Assembly: GCA_030651035.1 (NCBI GenBank)
Contig: JAUSCK010000170.1
Location: 1-48,350, forward strand
DNA from: Elusimicrobiota bacterium
GTDB taxonomy: Bacteria; Elusimicrobiota; Elusimicrobia; Elusimicrobiales; UBA9959
Reading direction: 5' to 3'
Length of the DNA: 48,350 nt
The position numbers and the translations under genes are program-made. Below, piece by piece: positions 1 to 8,223 of this stretch. The notes beneath the pieces are model-generated. The model was not told the DNA's origin, searched no databases, and saw nothing but the letters and a program-made list of their open reading frames with translations. Each line of letters opens with the position of its first letter. Position 1 is the stretch's first letter.

Positions 1-1
1 G

Positions 2-691
2 CGCCTGGCAAACTTCCTTTCCGAAAAAAAAGTCACCAGGATAGACCATGTCATGCTCACCCATCCCCACAGCGACCATTATAACGGCCTGGGGTATGTC
101 TTCTCGAATCTGTCCGTGGGCAATTTTTACGACACCCGCGTCGACAACACAGGGGCTACTGCCGACAACATCATCCGCGAGCAGGTTAAAACCCTGGGGA
201 TCAACACGGTCTATCCCGCGGCCGGCGACCAGCTTGACTGGAGCTCCGCTCCCGGCCTTAACATAAAGGTTTTCAGCGCCTGCTCCGAGCCGTCCGCCAG
301 CTCCAACAGCAATGTCGTGAACAACTGCTCCATAACCTTCAAGCTCAGCTACCACGGCTCCTCCATCCTTTTCACCGGGGATACCCAGAGCGACGCGGAG
401 GCCCGGCTGGTAGAGCGCTATGGGGACGAACTTAAGTCCGACGTGCTCAAAGTCGGACACCACGGCAGCAAATATTCCTCCACCGAAATTTTCCTGAACG
501 CCGTAAGGCCCGCCAAAGCCTATATCGAGGTGGGCAAAAACAATTACGGCCACCCCACGCAGAGCGCGCTGGACCGCCTTATAGCCGCGGGCGCGAAGGT
601 TTTCCGCACGGACCTCGACGATACGCAGGAATTCTCGGTAGCCGACTACTCCGCTCAGGCCGGGGTCCTTGCTGAACAATACCGCTTTTGA
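2..691 (+). CDS. ComEC-like metallo-beta-lactamase fold hydrolase, 5'-truncated
   Basis: The frame is open from the left edge, so the true start lies outside the window. The first visible residues lead into THPHSDHYNG, the HxHxDH zinc-binding motif of the metallo-beta-lactamase fold. Later FTGDTQ (residues about 120-125) supplies the metal-bridging Asp, and KVGHHGSKYSS a further His ligand; GH(P)TQ near the end matches the ComEC/Rec2-type C-terminal region. Members of this group are the soluble periplasmic or extracellular domains linked to DNA uptake (ComEC), or stand-alone nucleases/hydrolases. No membrane segment is visible in the retained part. The gene converges on argH and shares a bidirectional terminator with it. 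Family call firm; substrate unknown. Confidence 0.85.
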   Translation, partial: RLANFLSEKKVTRIDHVMLTHPHSDHYNGLGYVFSNLSVGNFYDTRVDNTGATADNIIREQVKTLGINTVYPAAGDQLDWSSAPGLNIKVFSACSEPSASSNSNVVNNCSITFKLSYHGSSILFTGDTQSDAEARLVERYGDELKSDVLKVGHHGSKYSSTEIFLNAVRPAKAYIEVGKNNYGHPTQSALDRLIAAGAKVFRTDLDDTQEFSVADYSAQAGVLAEQYRF

Positions 692-719
692 CATAAAAAT
701 CTCTCCTTCCCGCACTAAT

Positions 720-752
720 AGCATAGCAGACGAACCCGACAAGGGCGTGTCG
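720..752. repeat. Dispersed intergenic repeat, copy 1
   Basis: This stretch (atagcagacgaacccgac... then aagggcgtgtcg) reappears nearly unchanged at 34318-34350, and its first half again at 45650-45681. It contains the inverted repeat cgaca/tgtcg (737-741 and 748-752). It lies between the stop of the MBL gene and a terminator. Function unknown; it could be a small mobile or REP-like element or a conserved regulatory site. Confidence 0.55.
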
Positions 753-764
753 CGAAGAAAAAAG

Positions 765-792
765 AAAACCGCCGGCTAAAACCGGCGGTTTT
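765..792. terminator. Bidirectional Rho-independent terminator
   Basis: Perfect 11-bp stem: aaaaccgccgg (765-775) and ccggcggtttt (782-792) with a 6-nt loop. T-rich on the right for the plus-strand MBL gene, and A-rich on the left, which becomes a U tract for minus-strand argH. Confidence 0.85.
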
Positions 793-821
793 CTTTCTCT
801 CTCAGGGCTGACGCTGCAGGC

Positions 822-2020
822 TTACCCGGCCCCGCCGGGCTCCGCGCCGCCGCGGAATTTAGCGGCCACCTGCCGGTAGGCGTCGCGGAACGGGACCCCC
901 TGCCGCACCAGCCTATACGCTTCTTCCGTGGCGAACAGCTCCGGGGCCAGCACGCAGCGCTCCCTGTTGAACCGCAGGCCGCCCGTGACCGTAGCCATGA
1001 TATTCAGCGAGGCAAGCGCCGTATCAAGGCAGGCGAACAGAGGCCCCTTGGCCAGCTGCGCGTCCCGGTTATAGCCGGAGATAAGGTTTCCGGCCAGGCT
1101 AAGCGCCTTGAATTCCTCTCCCAGCACCGCGTGGTACTTACCCCTCACCAGCTCCAGCACATCGGGGTTCTTCTTCTGCGGCATGATGGAACTGCCGGTG
1201 CAGAAAGCCTCCGGCAATTCCACGAAGCCGAACTCCGGCATGCTGAACATGACCAGGTCCGAGGCCAGCTTGTTCAGCGTCAGCATTACCTGCGAGCAGA
1301 GGTGCATGATAGCCGGCTCGAACTTGCTGCGCGTGAACTGGGCGTAGATCGGATTTTCTATGGCCTTTGAGAAACCCATCAGCCGCGCGCTGTAGCCCCT
1401 GTCTATATTCAGCACCGGCACGCCGAAGCCGGCCGCGGAGCCTAGCGGCGACTGATCTGTCAGCGACAGCAGGAAATCCGCGAAGCGGGCGTCGTCGCGC
1501 GCGGCGGCGGCGAAGCAGCCTGCCCAGGCAGCGACGGTGGTGGGCATGGCCCGGCGCATATGGGTGTAGCCGGGCAGGCCTATGCGGCCCTGCGCGCGGG
1601 CCAGCGCGGAGGCGGCCCCGGCGAAGTCAGCCAGCCGGGCTTTCAGTTCGTTCAGCGCTTCTCGCTCGTAAAGCCGCAGCGCGGTCAGCACCTGGTCGTT
1701 GCGCGAGCGCCCCGTGTGCACCTTCTTACCGGCCTCTCCGTACCCGGCCGTCAGGAAGTTCTCGATGGCGGTATGGCAGTCCTCGTCCTCGCGCTTTATC
1801 ACGAATTTGCCGCGCGCGTCCAGGTCCGTTATCTTGCGCAGGCCGGCGGTGATCTCAGCCAGTTCCTTCGCGGTCAGCAGACGGGCCTTTCGCAGCGCCC
1901 TGGCGTGCGCCAGCGAGGCCGCGCAGTCATGCTTCACCAGGCGGCGGTCCAGTATATAGTCGTCGCCGACAGTGAAGAACTCGATATCCTTATTCAGCTC
2001 GAAGCCTTTGTCCCAGAGTT

Positions 2021-2024
<4 letters not shown>
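822..2024 (-). CDS. argH: Argininosuccinate lyase
   Basis: Catalyses the last step of arginine synthesis, cleaving argininosuccinate to arginine and fumarate, in the cytosol. The fumarase/aspartase superfamily signature [12 protein letters not shown] is present at about residue 280, with the conserved [10 protein letters not shown] segment near residue 102 and [13 protein letters not shown] near 190. At 400 residues it is shorter than the E. coli enzyme (about 457) because the C-terminal part is reduced. Its ATG overlaps the argG stop by 4 bp, so the two are translationally coupled. Co-regulated with argG from the ArgR-controlled region at 3301-3336. Confidence 0.95.
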
Positions 2025-3259
<1,235 letters not shown>

Positions 3260-3300
3260 TCCTTCTCTCCTTAATATATAGCCGGGCAGCCCCGGCGCTG

Positions 3301-3336
3301 TTGTATAATTATACATAATGTTGTATATTTATACAA
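3301..3336. promoter_or_regulatory. Two ARG boxes inside overlapping divergent argG / argR promoters
   Basis: Two AT-rich palindromes lie 20 bp apart centre to centre: tgtataattataca (3302-3315) and ttgtata-tt-tatacaa (3321-3336). This is the spacing of paired ARG boxes bound by an ArgR hexamer. The same bases form two opposed promoters. Plus strand, towards argR: TTGTAT (3301-3306), 17 bp, TATATT (3324-3329). Minus strand, towards argG: TTGTAT (3336-3331), 17 bp, TATAAT (3313-3308). The promoters fully overlap, so ArgR should repress both and the two polymerases should compete. Palindromes and hexamers are seen directly; ArgR binding is inferred. Confidence 0.85.
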
Positions 3337-3382
3337 GGCACTGCGAACGCCATAAGCGCGGCGCGCGCGTGAACGGAGGGCT

Positions 3383-3829
3383 ATGACGAAGAAAGAACGC
3401 TTTTTCAGGATAAGGAAGATCATCACCGCGGGCGCGGTAGGCAGCCAGGAGGAGCTGCGCCGCCAGCTTGAGGGGCAGGGCTGCCGCGTTACGCAGGCCA
3501 CGCTTTCGCGCGACCTGAAGGACCTAGGGGCGTCGTGGGTGGCCGGGCCGGACGGCGGCCATTATTCCCTGCCCGCCTCCGGGGACTCCCCCGCCCTGCG
3601 CCCCCTCATGGGCGCCGGCGTGCTGGATATAGCCGCCAACGAGACCCTGGTCCTCGTGCGCACGCTGCCCGGCGCGGCCGGCACCGTGGCCGAGTTCATA
3701 GATTCGCAGCGCCTGCAGGACGTCCTCGGCACCGTGGCCGGGGACAACACCGTGCTGGTGATACCCTCCAGCATCCGGAAGCTGGGCGCGCTGCAGAAGC
3801 TCCTCAAAGAAAAGCTGCTGGCCGCCTGA
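3383..3829 (+). CDS. argR: Arginine repressor ArgR
   Basis: Hexameric arginine-sensing transcription factor. The N-terminal winged helix includes SQEELRRQL and the recognition segment TQATLSRDLKDLG (about residues 38-50). The C-terminal oligomerisation and arginine-binding domain contains the GTVAGDNTVLVI motif, whose Asp contacts arginine in characterised ArgR proteins. The length of 148 aa is typical. GGAGGG lies just before the ATG. It is divergent from argG, with the paired ARG boxes between them, so autoregulation and argGH repression are likely. Confidence 0.95.
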   Translation: MTKKERFFRIRKIITAGAVGSQEELRRQLEGQGCRVTQATLSRDLKDLGASWVAGPDGGHYSLPASGDSPALRPLMGAGVLDIAANETLVLVRTLPGAAGTVAEFIDSQRLQDVLGTVAGDNTVLVIPSSIRKLGALQKLLKEKLLAA

Positions 3830-3841
3830 GCCGCCCATTAA

Positions 3842-3875
3842 ACAAAAACCGCCGGTTTGCACCGGCGGTTTTTGT
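3842..3875. terminator. Bidirectional Rho-independent terminator
   Basis: Perfect 14-bp stem: acaaaaaccgccgg (3842-3855) and ccggcggtttttgt (3862-3875), with a 6-nt loop. It serves the convergent argR (plus) and deiminase (minus) genes. The ccgccgg core is the same as in the terminator at 765-792. Confidence 0.9.
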
Positions 3876-3890
3876 ATTTACAGTTGACCT

Positions 3891-5105
3891 TTACTTGCTG
3901 TTGATCAGTTGGTCCACTGCGGTGGAATTGCCGCTGTCGGTCAGCGGGGCCAGCGGCACGGTCACGGTCATATCCTGGAACACCGGGATGTCCGTTATGC
4001 TCAGGTCCTTGTTGGGCAGCACCGGGATGGTCTGGGTGACGCAGTGGATGGAACCGCCTGCGGTTATACTGTCGTCGGAGAGCACCGGGACCACGGTGTA
4101 GCCGGCCTGCTCGTAGGCGGCCCTCGCGGCGGCTTCCTCAGCCGGGTGGCCGGAGTAGGACGGGATAATGGCCACGTTGTTGACGACCAGCGAGTTGGTG
4201 TAGGTATACCAGGCGTCGGTAGCCCAGCCCTTCACGGTGATGATCTTGTAGGGCTGGCCGCCGGGGGCCTTATTGGCCTTGAACCAGGCCATCGCTTTCG
4301 CGGCGTTGGCCTTGAACGGCTCGTCCTCGCTCAGCGAGATAAGGATGGTGTTGTCGTTGAGCAGCTTCAGGAACATGTCGATATGGCCGGTGCCGTCGCC
4401 GGGCTCGCCGGGGTAGCCGGCGTAGTCGAAAGTGATGATCTTCTTGACCTTAAGGTAGTTCTTAAGGTGCGTGTTGACCTGGTCCTCGCTCATGCCGGAG
4501 TTCCAGGTGTAGGTGCGCTTGGTCATGAACAGGTTGCCCGTGCTGTCCATCATCAGGTTGCCGCCGTCCATGATTATAGGCATGGCGTAGACGCCTATAT
4601 TCTTGGCCTTGCCGAGCACGGTAGGAACGGCGTCGTCGTTGCGGCGGTACTGGTAGTGGCGGTAGATGGAGTCGATGATGCCGGGTTTGCCGGTGCCGGC
4701 GGAGATGCCGAAAGGGCCGTAGTCGCGCATCCAGACGGTATCAAGAGGGGCGTTTATCCTGGTGTAGCTGGCAGCGGGCACACCTGAGATGGAGGCCGGG
4801 GCGCCTACCCCCCAGAGCTGCGCTTTGCCGGGGCCGGTCACGGCCTTGGCGATATTGGCGAGCATGCCGGTATAGCCGGCCCAGCCTATAACTACGGCGC
4901 CGACCGGTTCGTATTCGGCCGGCATGCGGAAATCGGAAGGCGTTACGCCGCGCATCGTGGGCGCCATGACCGGCGCTTTGCCGTCGGCTTTTTCGCGGGA
5001 CTGGTCGACCCAGTTGGGGAGAGGTTTGTTAAGGTCCAGGGCGAAAGCCCCGGTGGACAGAAGGCTTAAAAAGGAGAGAGCGAGGAAACTGTTCAGCTTT
5101 TTCAT
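3891..5105 (-). CDS. Secreted agmatine/peptidyl-arginine deiminase family protein
   Basis: Member of the porphyromonas-type deiminase/agmatine deiminase family (guanidino-group hydrolases giving a ureido product and ammonia). Conserved points seen: WMRDYG (Asp128), DGGN (180-183), GHIDMF with His241 and Asp243, and GGSIHC with the nucleophile Cys355. Unlike cytosolic AguA, it begins with a clear signal peptide (MKKLNSFLALSFLSLLSTGAFA), so it acts in the periplasm or outside. Substrate could be agmatine, free arginine or peptidyl-arginine. Its position beside argGHR suggests arginine-derived substrates, but no ARG box is seen at its own promoter. Confidence 0.88.
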   Translation of the reverse strand: MKKLNSFLALSFLSLLSTGAFALDLNKPLPNWVDQSREKADGKAPVMAPTMRGVTPSDFRMPAEYEPVGAVVIGWAGYTGMLANIAKAVTGPGKAQLWGVGAPASISGVPAASYTRINAPLDTVWMRDYGPFGISAGTGKPGIIDSIYRHYQYRRNDDAVPTVLGKAKNIGVYAMPIIMDGGNLMMDSTGNLFMTKRTYTWNSGMSEDQVNTHLKNYLKVKKIITFDYAGYPGEPGDGTGHIDMFLKLLNDNTILISLSEDEPFKANAAKAMAWFKANKAPGGQPYKIITVKGWATDAWYTYTNSLVVNNVAIIPSYSGHPAEEAAARAAYEQAGYTVVPVLSDDSITAGGSIHCVTQTIPVLPNKDLSITDIPVFQDMTVTVPLAPLTDSGNSTAVDQLINSK

Positions 5106-5148
5106 GCAGGACCTGCCTTATTATATATTTAAACTAATTCTATCAAAA
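5106..5148 (-). promoter_or_regulatory. Promoter and short palindrome upstream of the deiminase gene
   Basis: Minus strand: -35 TTTTGA (5148-5143), 17-bp spacer, -10 TATAAT (5125-5120). Between the -10 and the ATG lies the 11-bp palindrome gcaggacctgc (5106-5116), directly against the start codon, where a canonical ribosome site is otherwise weak. It could be an operator or a small mRNA hairpin. Confidence 0.6.
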
Positions 5149-5267
5149 GTAATACCGAAAAAAGATTATTATTAATGTTACCTGATAAATTGTAGCACGC
5201 GGCCCCTTTTTGCGCTTGGGCCCTTAGGGATAAGCCAGCCTGGGCCTTTAGGCCTACAAAAGGGAGA

Positions 5268-5465
5268 TCACTTGTCCTTGAACATCTCCAGCATGGCGTC
5301 GGCCACCCCGCCGTGGGCCATTTCCTCCCTGTGCATTTTAAGGAAGAACTTCTTCAGTTCCGGGTCGTCCAGCCTTTCGGAGCACCTCAGGAACCCGGCG
5401 CCCATGCTTTCCTCTATTTTCTTGATCTGGAAGAAATATTTAACGTAGTCCTGTTTAGTAAACAT
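5268..5465 (-). CDS. Small two-helix ferritin-like protein (second half)
   Basis: 65 aa, predicted as two helices: residues about 4-31 with IEES (Glu18/19), and about 34-62 with REEMAHGG (Glu47, Glu48, His51). The Glu plus ExxH pattern is what one half of a ferritin/rubrerythrin-type four-helix bundle carries. No signal peptide. It overlaps the preceding 80-aa gene by 11 bp and has a strong GGGGAG ribosome site. Last gene of the exopolysaccharide operon. No family name is recognised with certainty; metal binding is inference. Confidence 0.6.
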   Translation of the reverse strand: MFTKQDYVKYFFQIKKIEESMGAGFLRCSERLDDPELKKFFLKMHREEMAHGGVADAMLEMFKDK

Positions 5466-5697
5466 CTTTCTCCCCTTTCTCTATCTTCTCTTTCAAAGCG
5501 GTAAGCCTGGCGAAGTGCTTGCCGGATTCCTTCGCCAGCACGTTCAGATAGATGTTCAGCTGGCGGCGTTCCCCTGTCGGCAGGCCGCTCCAGAAAAGGG
5601 CCGTGTCCAGGTGTTTCCTGTAGACCGGGATGGACTTTTCCTCAAGGTCGATCGCTTCGTCTATCAGCTTCAGAAGTTCTTTTTTTGTCACGCCCAT
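5455..5697 (-). CDS. Small two-helix ferritin-like protein (first half)
   Basis: 80 aa, helical. Helix one has DEAIDLEEKSIPVYRKHL (Glu19/20), typical of the first helix of ferritin-like domains; helix two has LAKESGKHFARL (Glu57, His61), close to an ExxH motif but with one extra residue. It starts 1 bp after the GH26-like gene stop and overlaps the 65-aa gene, so the three are translationally linked. Together the two small products have the ligand set of a full four-helix di-iron bundle. Confidence 0.6.
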   Translation of the reverse strand: MGVTKKELLKLIDEAIDLEEKSIPVYRKHLDTALFWSGLPTGERRQLNIYLNVLAKESGKHFARLTALKEKIEKGEKDVY

Positions 5698-5698
5698 A

Positions 5699-6685
5699 TT
5701 ATTCTCCGAACAGCCAGCTTAAACGCCCGCCGTCAGCCTTGAAGTAGCCCGCCGCGGTCTTGCGGCCGTAGAGAGCGGCCGAGGCCGGGTCGGAAGAGAT
5801 CCGCCAGTCGCATTCCTTGTCATAATCGAACCACATAAAACCTTTCACGGCCGGGTAGCGCGTCTCGAGCCTTGAGAACAGCTTACCCAGCCACGCCGAC
5901 TTCACTCCGCCGCCGGAACAGGCTGCCACCTCGGCGAGGAAGAGCGGTTTGTCAGGCGCCATGGCCAGCGCCCTGCGATAGGGGTCTTTCAGGAGCTGTT
6001 GGGGCCTGAGCCAGGAGGACCATTCCCGTGAATCCCCCCAGTTATAGGCATCCAGCCCGACGACGTCGGCGTATTCCGGCCCGGGATAATAATTCTCAAA
6101 GCGGTTCCATTCCTCGTCCGGCTTGTCCTCCCCGTTCACGCTAAAAACCAGTTTCACCTTCGGACCGGCTCCGGTCCGCATTATCCCGGCCATGCGCCGC
6201 CAGGCTTTTATATACGTTTCCGGCTCATGCCCGTTCAGGGCGCCGCTCCAGGCGTACCAGTCGCCGTTGGGCTCATGCCCCCACCTGAGCATTACCGGGC
6301 GGCCGTATTTCTTCAGGGCGGCCGCCATGGCGGCCATGTAGGAGTCGTACTTCCCGGCGTCAATATCGCCCAGCAGGCTGCGCCCCGGCTCGGCCTTAAT
6401 GTGCGGCTCCCAGGTAAGCACAAGGATGGCGCCGTCGGGGCTGGACTTATTTATCTCTGCGGCCGGGAAATTATCACCCCAGGCCAGGTAGAAGTGCCGG
6501 AACCCTGTAGGCAGTTTCAGCGCGGAGTAATCCCCGGAGATAACTCCGGACACGCAGCCCGGGAATTCTTTTTCGAAACGGGTAAGCCGCTGCCAGGGCA
6601 GGCGGGCGTCCTCGTAGACAAACCAATACCAGCCCAGGCCTGAAGCGGCCAGGGCCGCCGCAGCCAATAATAAATTGCTCCTCAT
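5699..6685 (-). CDS. GH26-like glycoside hydrolase, membrane-anchored or secreted
   Basis: N-terminal hydrophobic segment (residues 4-22) for export or anchoring, then a TIM-barrel-like domain. The segment MLRWGHEPNGDWYAWSG (about 132-148) matches the GH26 acid/base region, with Glu138 as proposed proton donor; FLAEVA (Glu252) fits the nucleophile strand. GH26 enzymes are mainly beta-mannanases, some acting on beta-1,3-xylan or mixed-linkage glucan. The ATG overlaps the glycosyltransferase stop by 4 bp, so it probably trims or releases the polymer that synthase makes, as BcsZ or AlgL do in other systems. Polymer identity not shown. Confidence 0.8.
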   Translation of the reverse strand: MRSNLLLAAAALAASGLGWYWFVYEDARLPWQRLTRFEKEFPGCVSGVISGDYSALKLPTGFRHFYLAWGDNFPAAEINKSSPDGAILVLTWEPHIKAEPGRSLLGDIDAGKYDSYMAAMAAALKKYGRPVMLRWGHEPNGDWYAWSGALNGHEPETYIKAWRRMAGIMRTGAGPKVKLVFSVNGEDKPDEEWNRFENYYPGPEYADVVGLDAYNWGDSREWSSWLRPQQLLKDPYRRALAMAPDKPLFLAEVAACSGGGVKSAWLGKLFSRLETRYPAVKGFMWFDYDKECDWRISSDPASAALYGRKTAAGYFKADGGRLSWLFGE

Positions 6686-8223
6686 GCGGCCGCCTCTTCA
6701 GGCAGCGCCGGCGGTTCGTTGAACCGGAAGATATTGGAAAGGATGAAAATATGGTAGGCCGCCCAGAACATGTTCACGCCTATGGCGTAAGGGTTGTCCT
6801 TAAACCGCAGGGCGCCCACCGCAATAGCGGCGATGTTCAGGCCCAGCATAACGCCGTAAGGCCAGAGCCCTTTCCAGTCCAGCCGCTCGCGGCCGCCCTT
6901 GGTGGTGACCACGAAAGTCATTTTCTTGCCGAACATGGCCAGCAGCGTGGACTTCATCAGCACCGGGAAACAGAGCGAGCCAAGTATAAGCCCGGTATAG
7001 ATCTGCTTCGCCGTGTAATGCCGCTCGCTCATGGTGGCGTAAAAAACAAGCAGCGAAAGCGAGAAATACGGCACGAAGGTGGCTATATATATTTCCGGAT
7101 CCAGGAAGAAGGACGGCACGTTGAAGAGCAGGAAGGCGATGGGGCAGATCATCAGGAAGAAGAAAGCCCAGCCGACGAAATAGTAGCTGCCGGCCAGTAA
7201 ATATTCCACCCATTGCATGAAGGTGAGGGAGCGCGGCGCCCTGAACAGCTGCCAGAGAACGCGCCTGAAAACGCTGACCGTGCCTCCGGACCAGCGGGCC
7301 TGCTGCTTGAAGTAGGCCGGCAGCGTGTCCGGGCCCATGCCGAACACTTTAACGTGCGGGTGGTAGAGCGACTTGTAGCCTTTGGTGTGCAGCTTCACCG
7401 AGGTGGCGAAGTCCTCGGTGATGGAGGTCTCGTCGAAGCCGCCCACGCTGAGCAGCGCGCTCAGCCTGAAGACTACGTTGGTTCCGCAGCAGAACATCGC
7501 GTCGTTGAGGTTCTTGCCCTCGCAGATGCTCTCGTAGAAGATGGCCTGCTGCATGCCGGCGCCCATCGCCACCGGGCTGTCGCCCAGGTTGGAATAGAAC
7601 TGCGGGGTCTGCACGAAAGCCAGGTTGTCGTTCGCCTCCAGGTAGGGGACCAGGTCGTTGAGGAAGTCGGGCATGGGGTTCTGGTCGGCGTCGAAAATAG
7701 CCAGGTATTTTTCCGTCATACCCGACATGAAGGCGTTCACTATCCCGGCCTTGGCCCCGCGCCGCTCTTCGCGCCTGAAAACCTTTATGCCATGCCGGGC
7801 GGCCAGCGCGTCGGCCTCGTCCTTGTAGCGCTGGTCGCTGGAATCGTCGAGGAAGTAGATGTTCTTATTGGCGTAATCCAGGTTACGGAAGGTTATGATG
7901 GTCTCTTCGAGTATTTCTTTCGGCTCATGACGGGCGGCCACCACCACGGCCACCCAGGGTTCCCCCCCTTTCTTCAGTTCGGCGCGCGGGGCCTCCAGGC
8001 CCTTGCCCCTTATGTTGAAGGCGTTGACCATGTAGCCCAGGGCGTGCACCAGCATATAAGTTTCGCCGGTAAGGAGCAGCAGGCCGAACAGTTTCTCCAC
8101 CGGGGTATAGTCGGAATAGGAGAAGATCAGGACCCGGGCGACGAAATACACACAGACGGCCACGGAGGCAACCAGGGTGAAAACCCTCAGGCGGAGCAGG
8201 AAGAAATGAAAGAATTTCATCAA
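6682..8223 (-). CDS. Cellulose-synthase-like processive glycosyltransferase (GT2)
   Basis: Inner-membrane GT2 synthase of 513 aa. Two N-terminal membrane segments, then the cytosolic domain with FLDDSSDQ, the metal-binding FDADQNP, TEDFATSVKLHTKGY (TED motif) and QQARWSGG (QxxRW), the full set of a processive beta-glycosyltransferase. Several membrane segments form the C-terminal half. No PilZ domain is visible, unlike BcsA, so direct c-di-GMP activation at this subunit is unlikely. ATGA overlaps at both ends tie it to the beta-barrel exporter and the GH26-like hydrolase. Confidence 0.92.
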   Translation of the reverse strand: MMKFFHFFLLRLRVFTLVASVAVCVYFVARVLIFSYSDYTPVEKLFGLLLLTGETYMLVHALGYMVNAFNIRGKGLEAPRAELKKGGEPWVAVVVAARHEPKEILEETIITFRNLDYANKNIYFLDDSSDQRYKDEADALAARHGIKVFRREERRGAKAGIVNAFMSGMTEKYLAIFDADQNPMPDFLNDLVPYLEANDNLAFVQTPQFYSNLGDSPVAMGAGMQQAIFYESICEGKNLNDAMFCCGTNVVFRLSALLSVGGFDETSITEDFATSVKLHTKGYKSLYHPHVKVFGMGPDTLPAYFKQQARWSGGTVSVFRRVLWQLFRAPRSLTFMQWVEYLLAGSYYFVGWAFFFLMICPIAFLLFNVPSFFLDPEIYIATFVPYFSLSLLVFYATMSERHYTAKQIYTGLILGSLCFPVLMKSTLLAMFGKKMTFVVTTKGGRERLDWKGLWPYGVMLGLNIAAIAVGALRFKDNPYAIGVNMFWAAYHIFILSNIFRFNEPPALPEEAAA

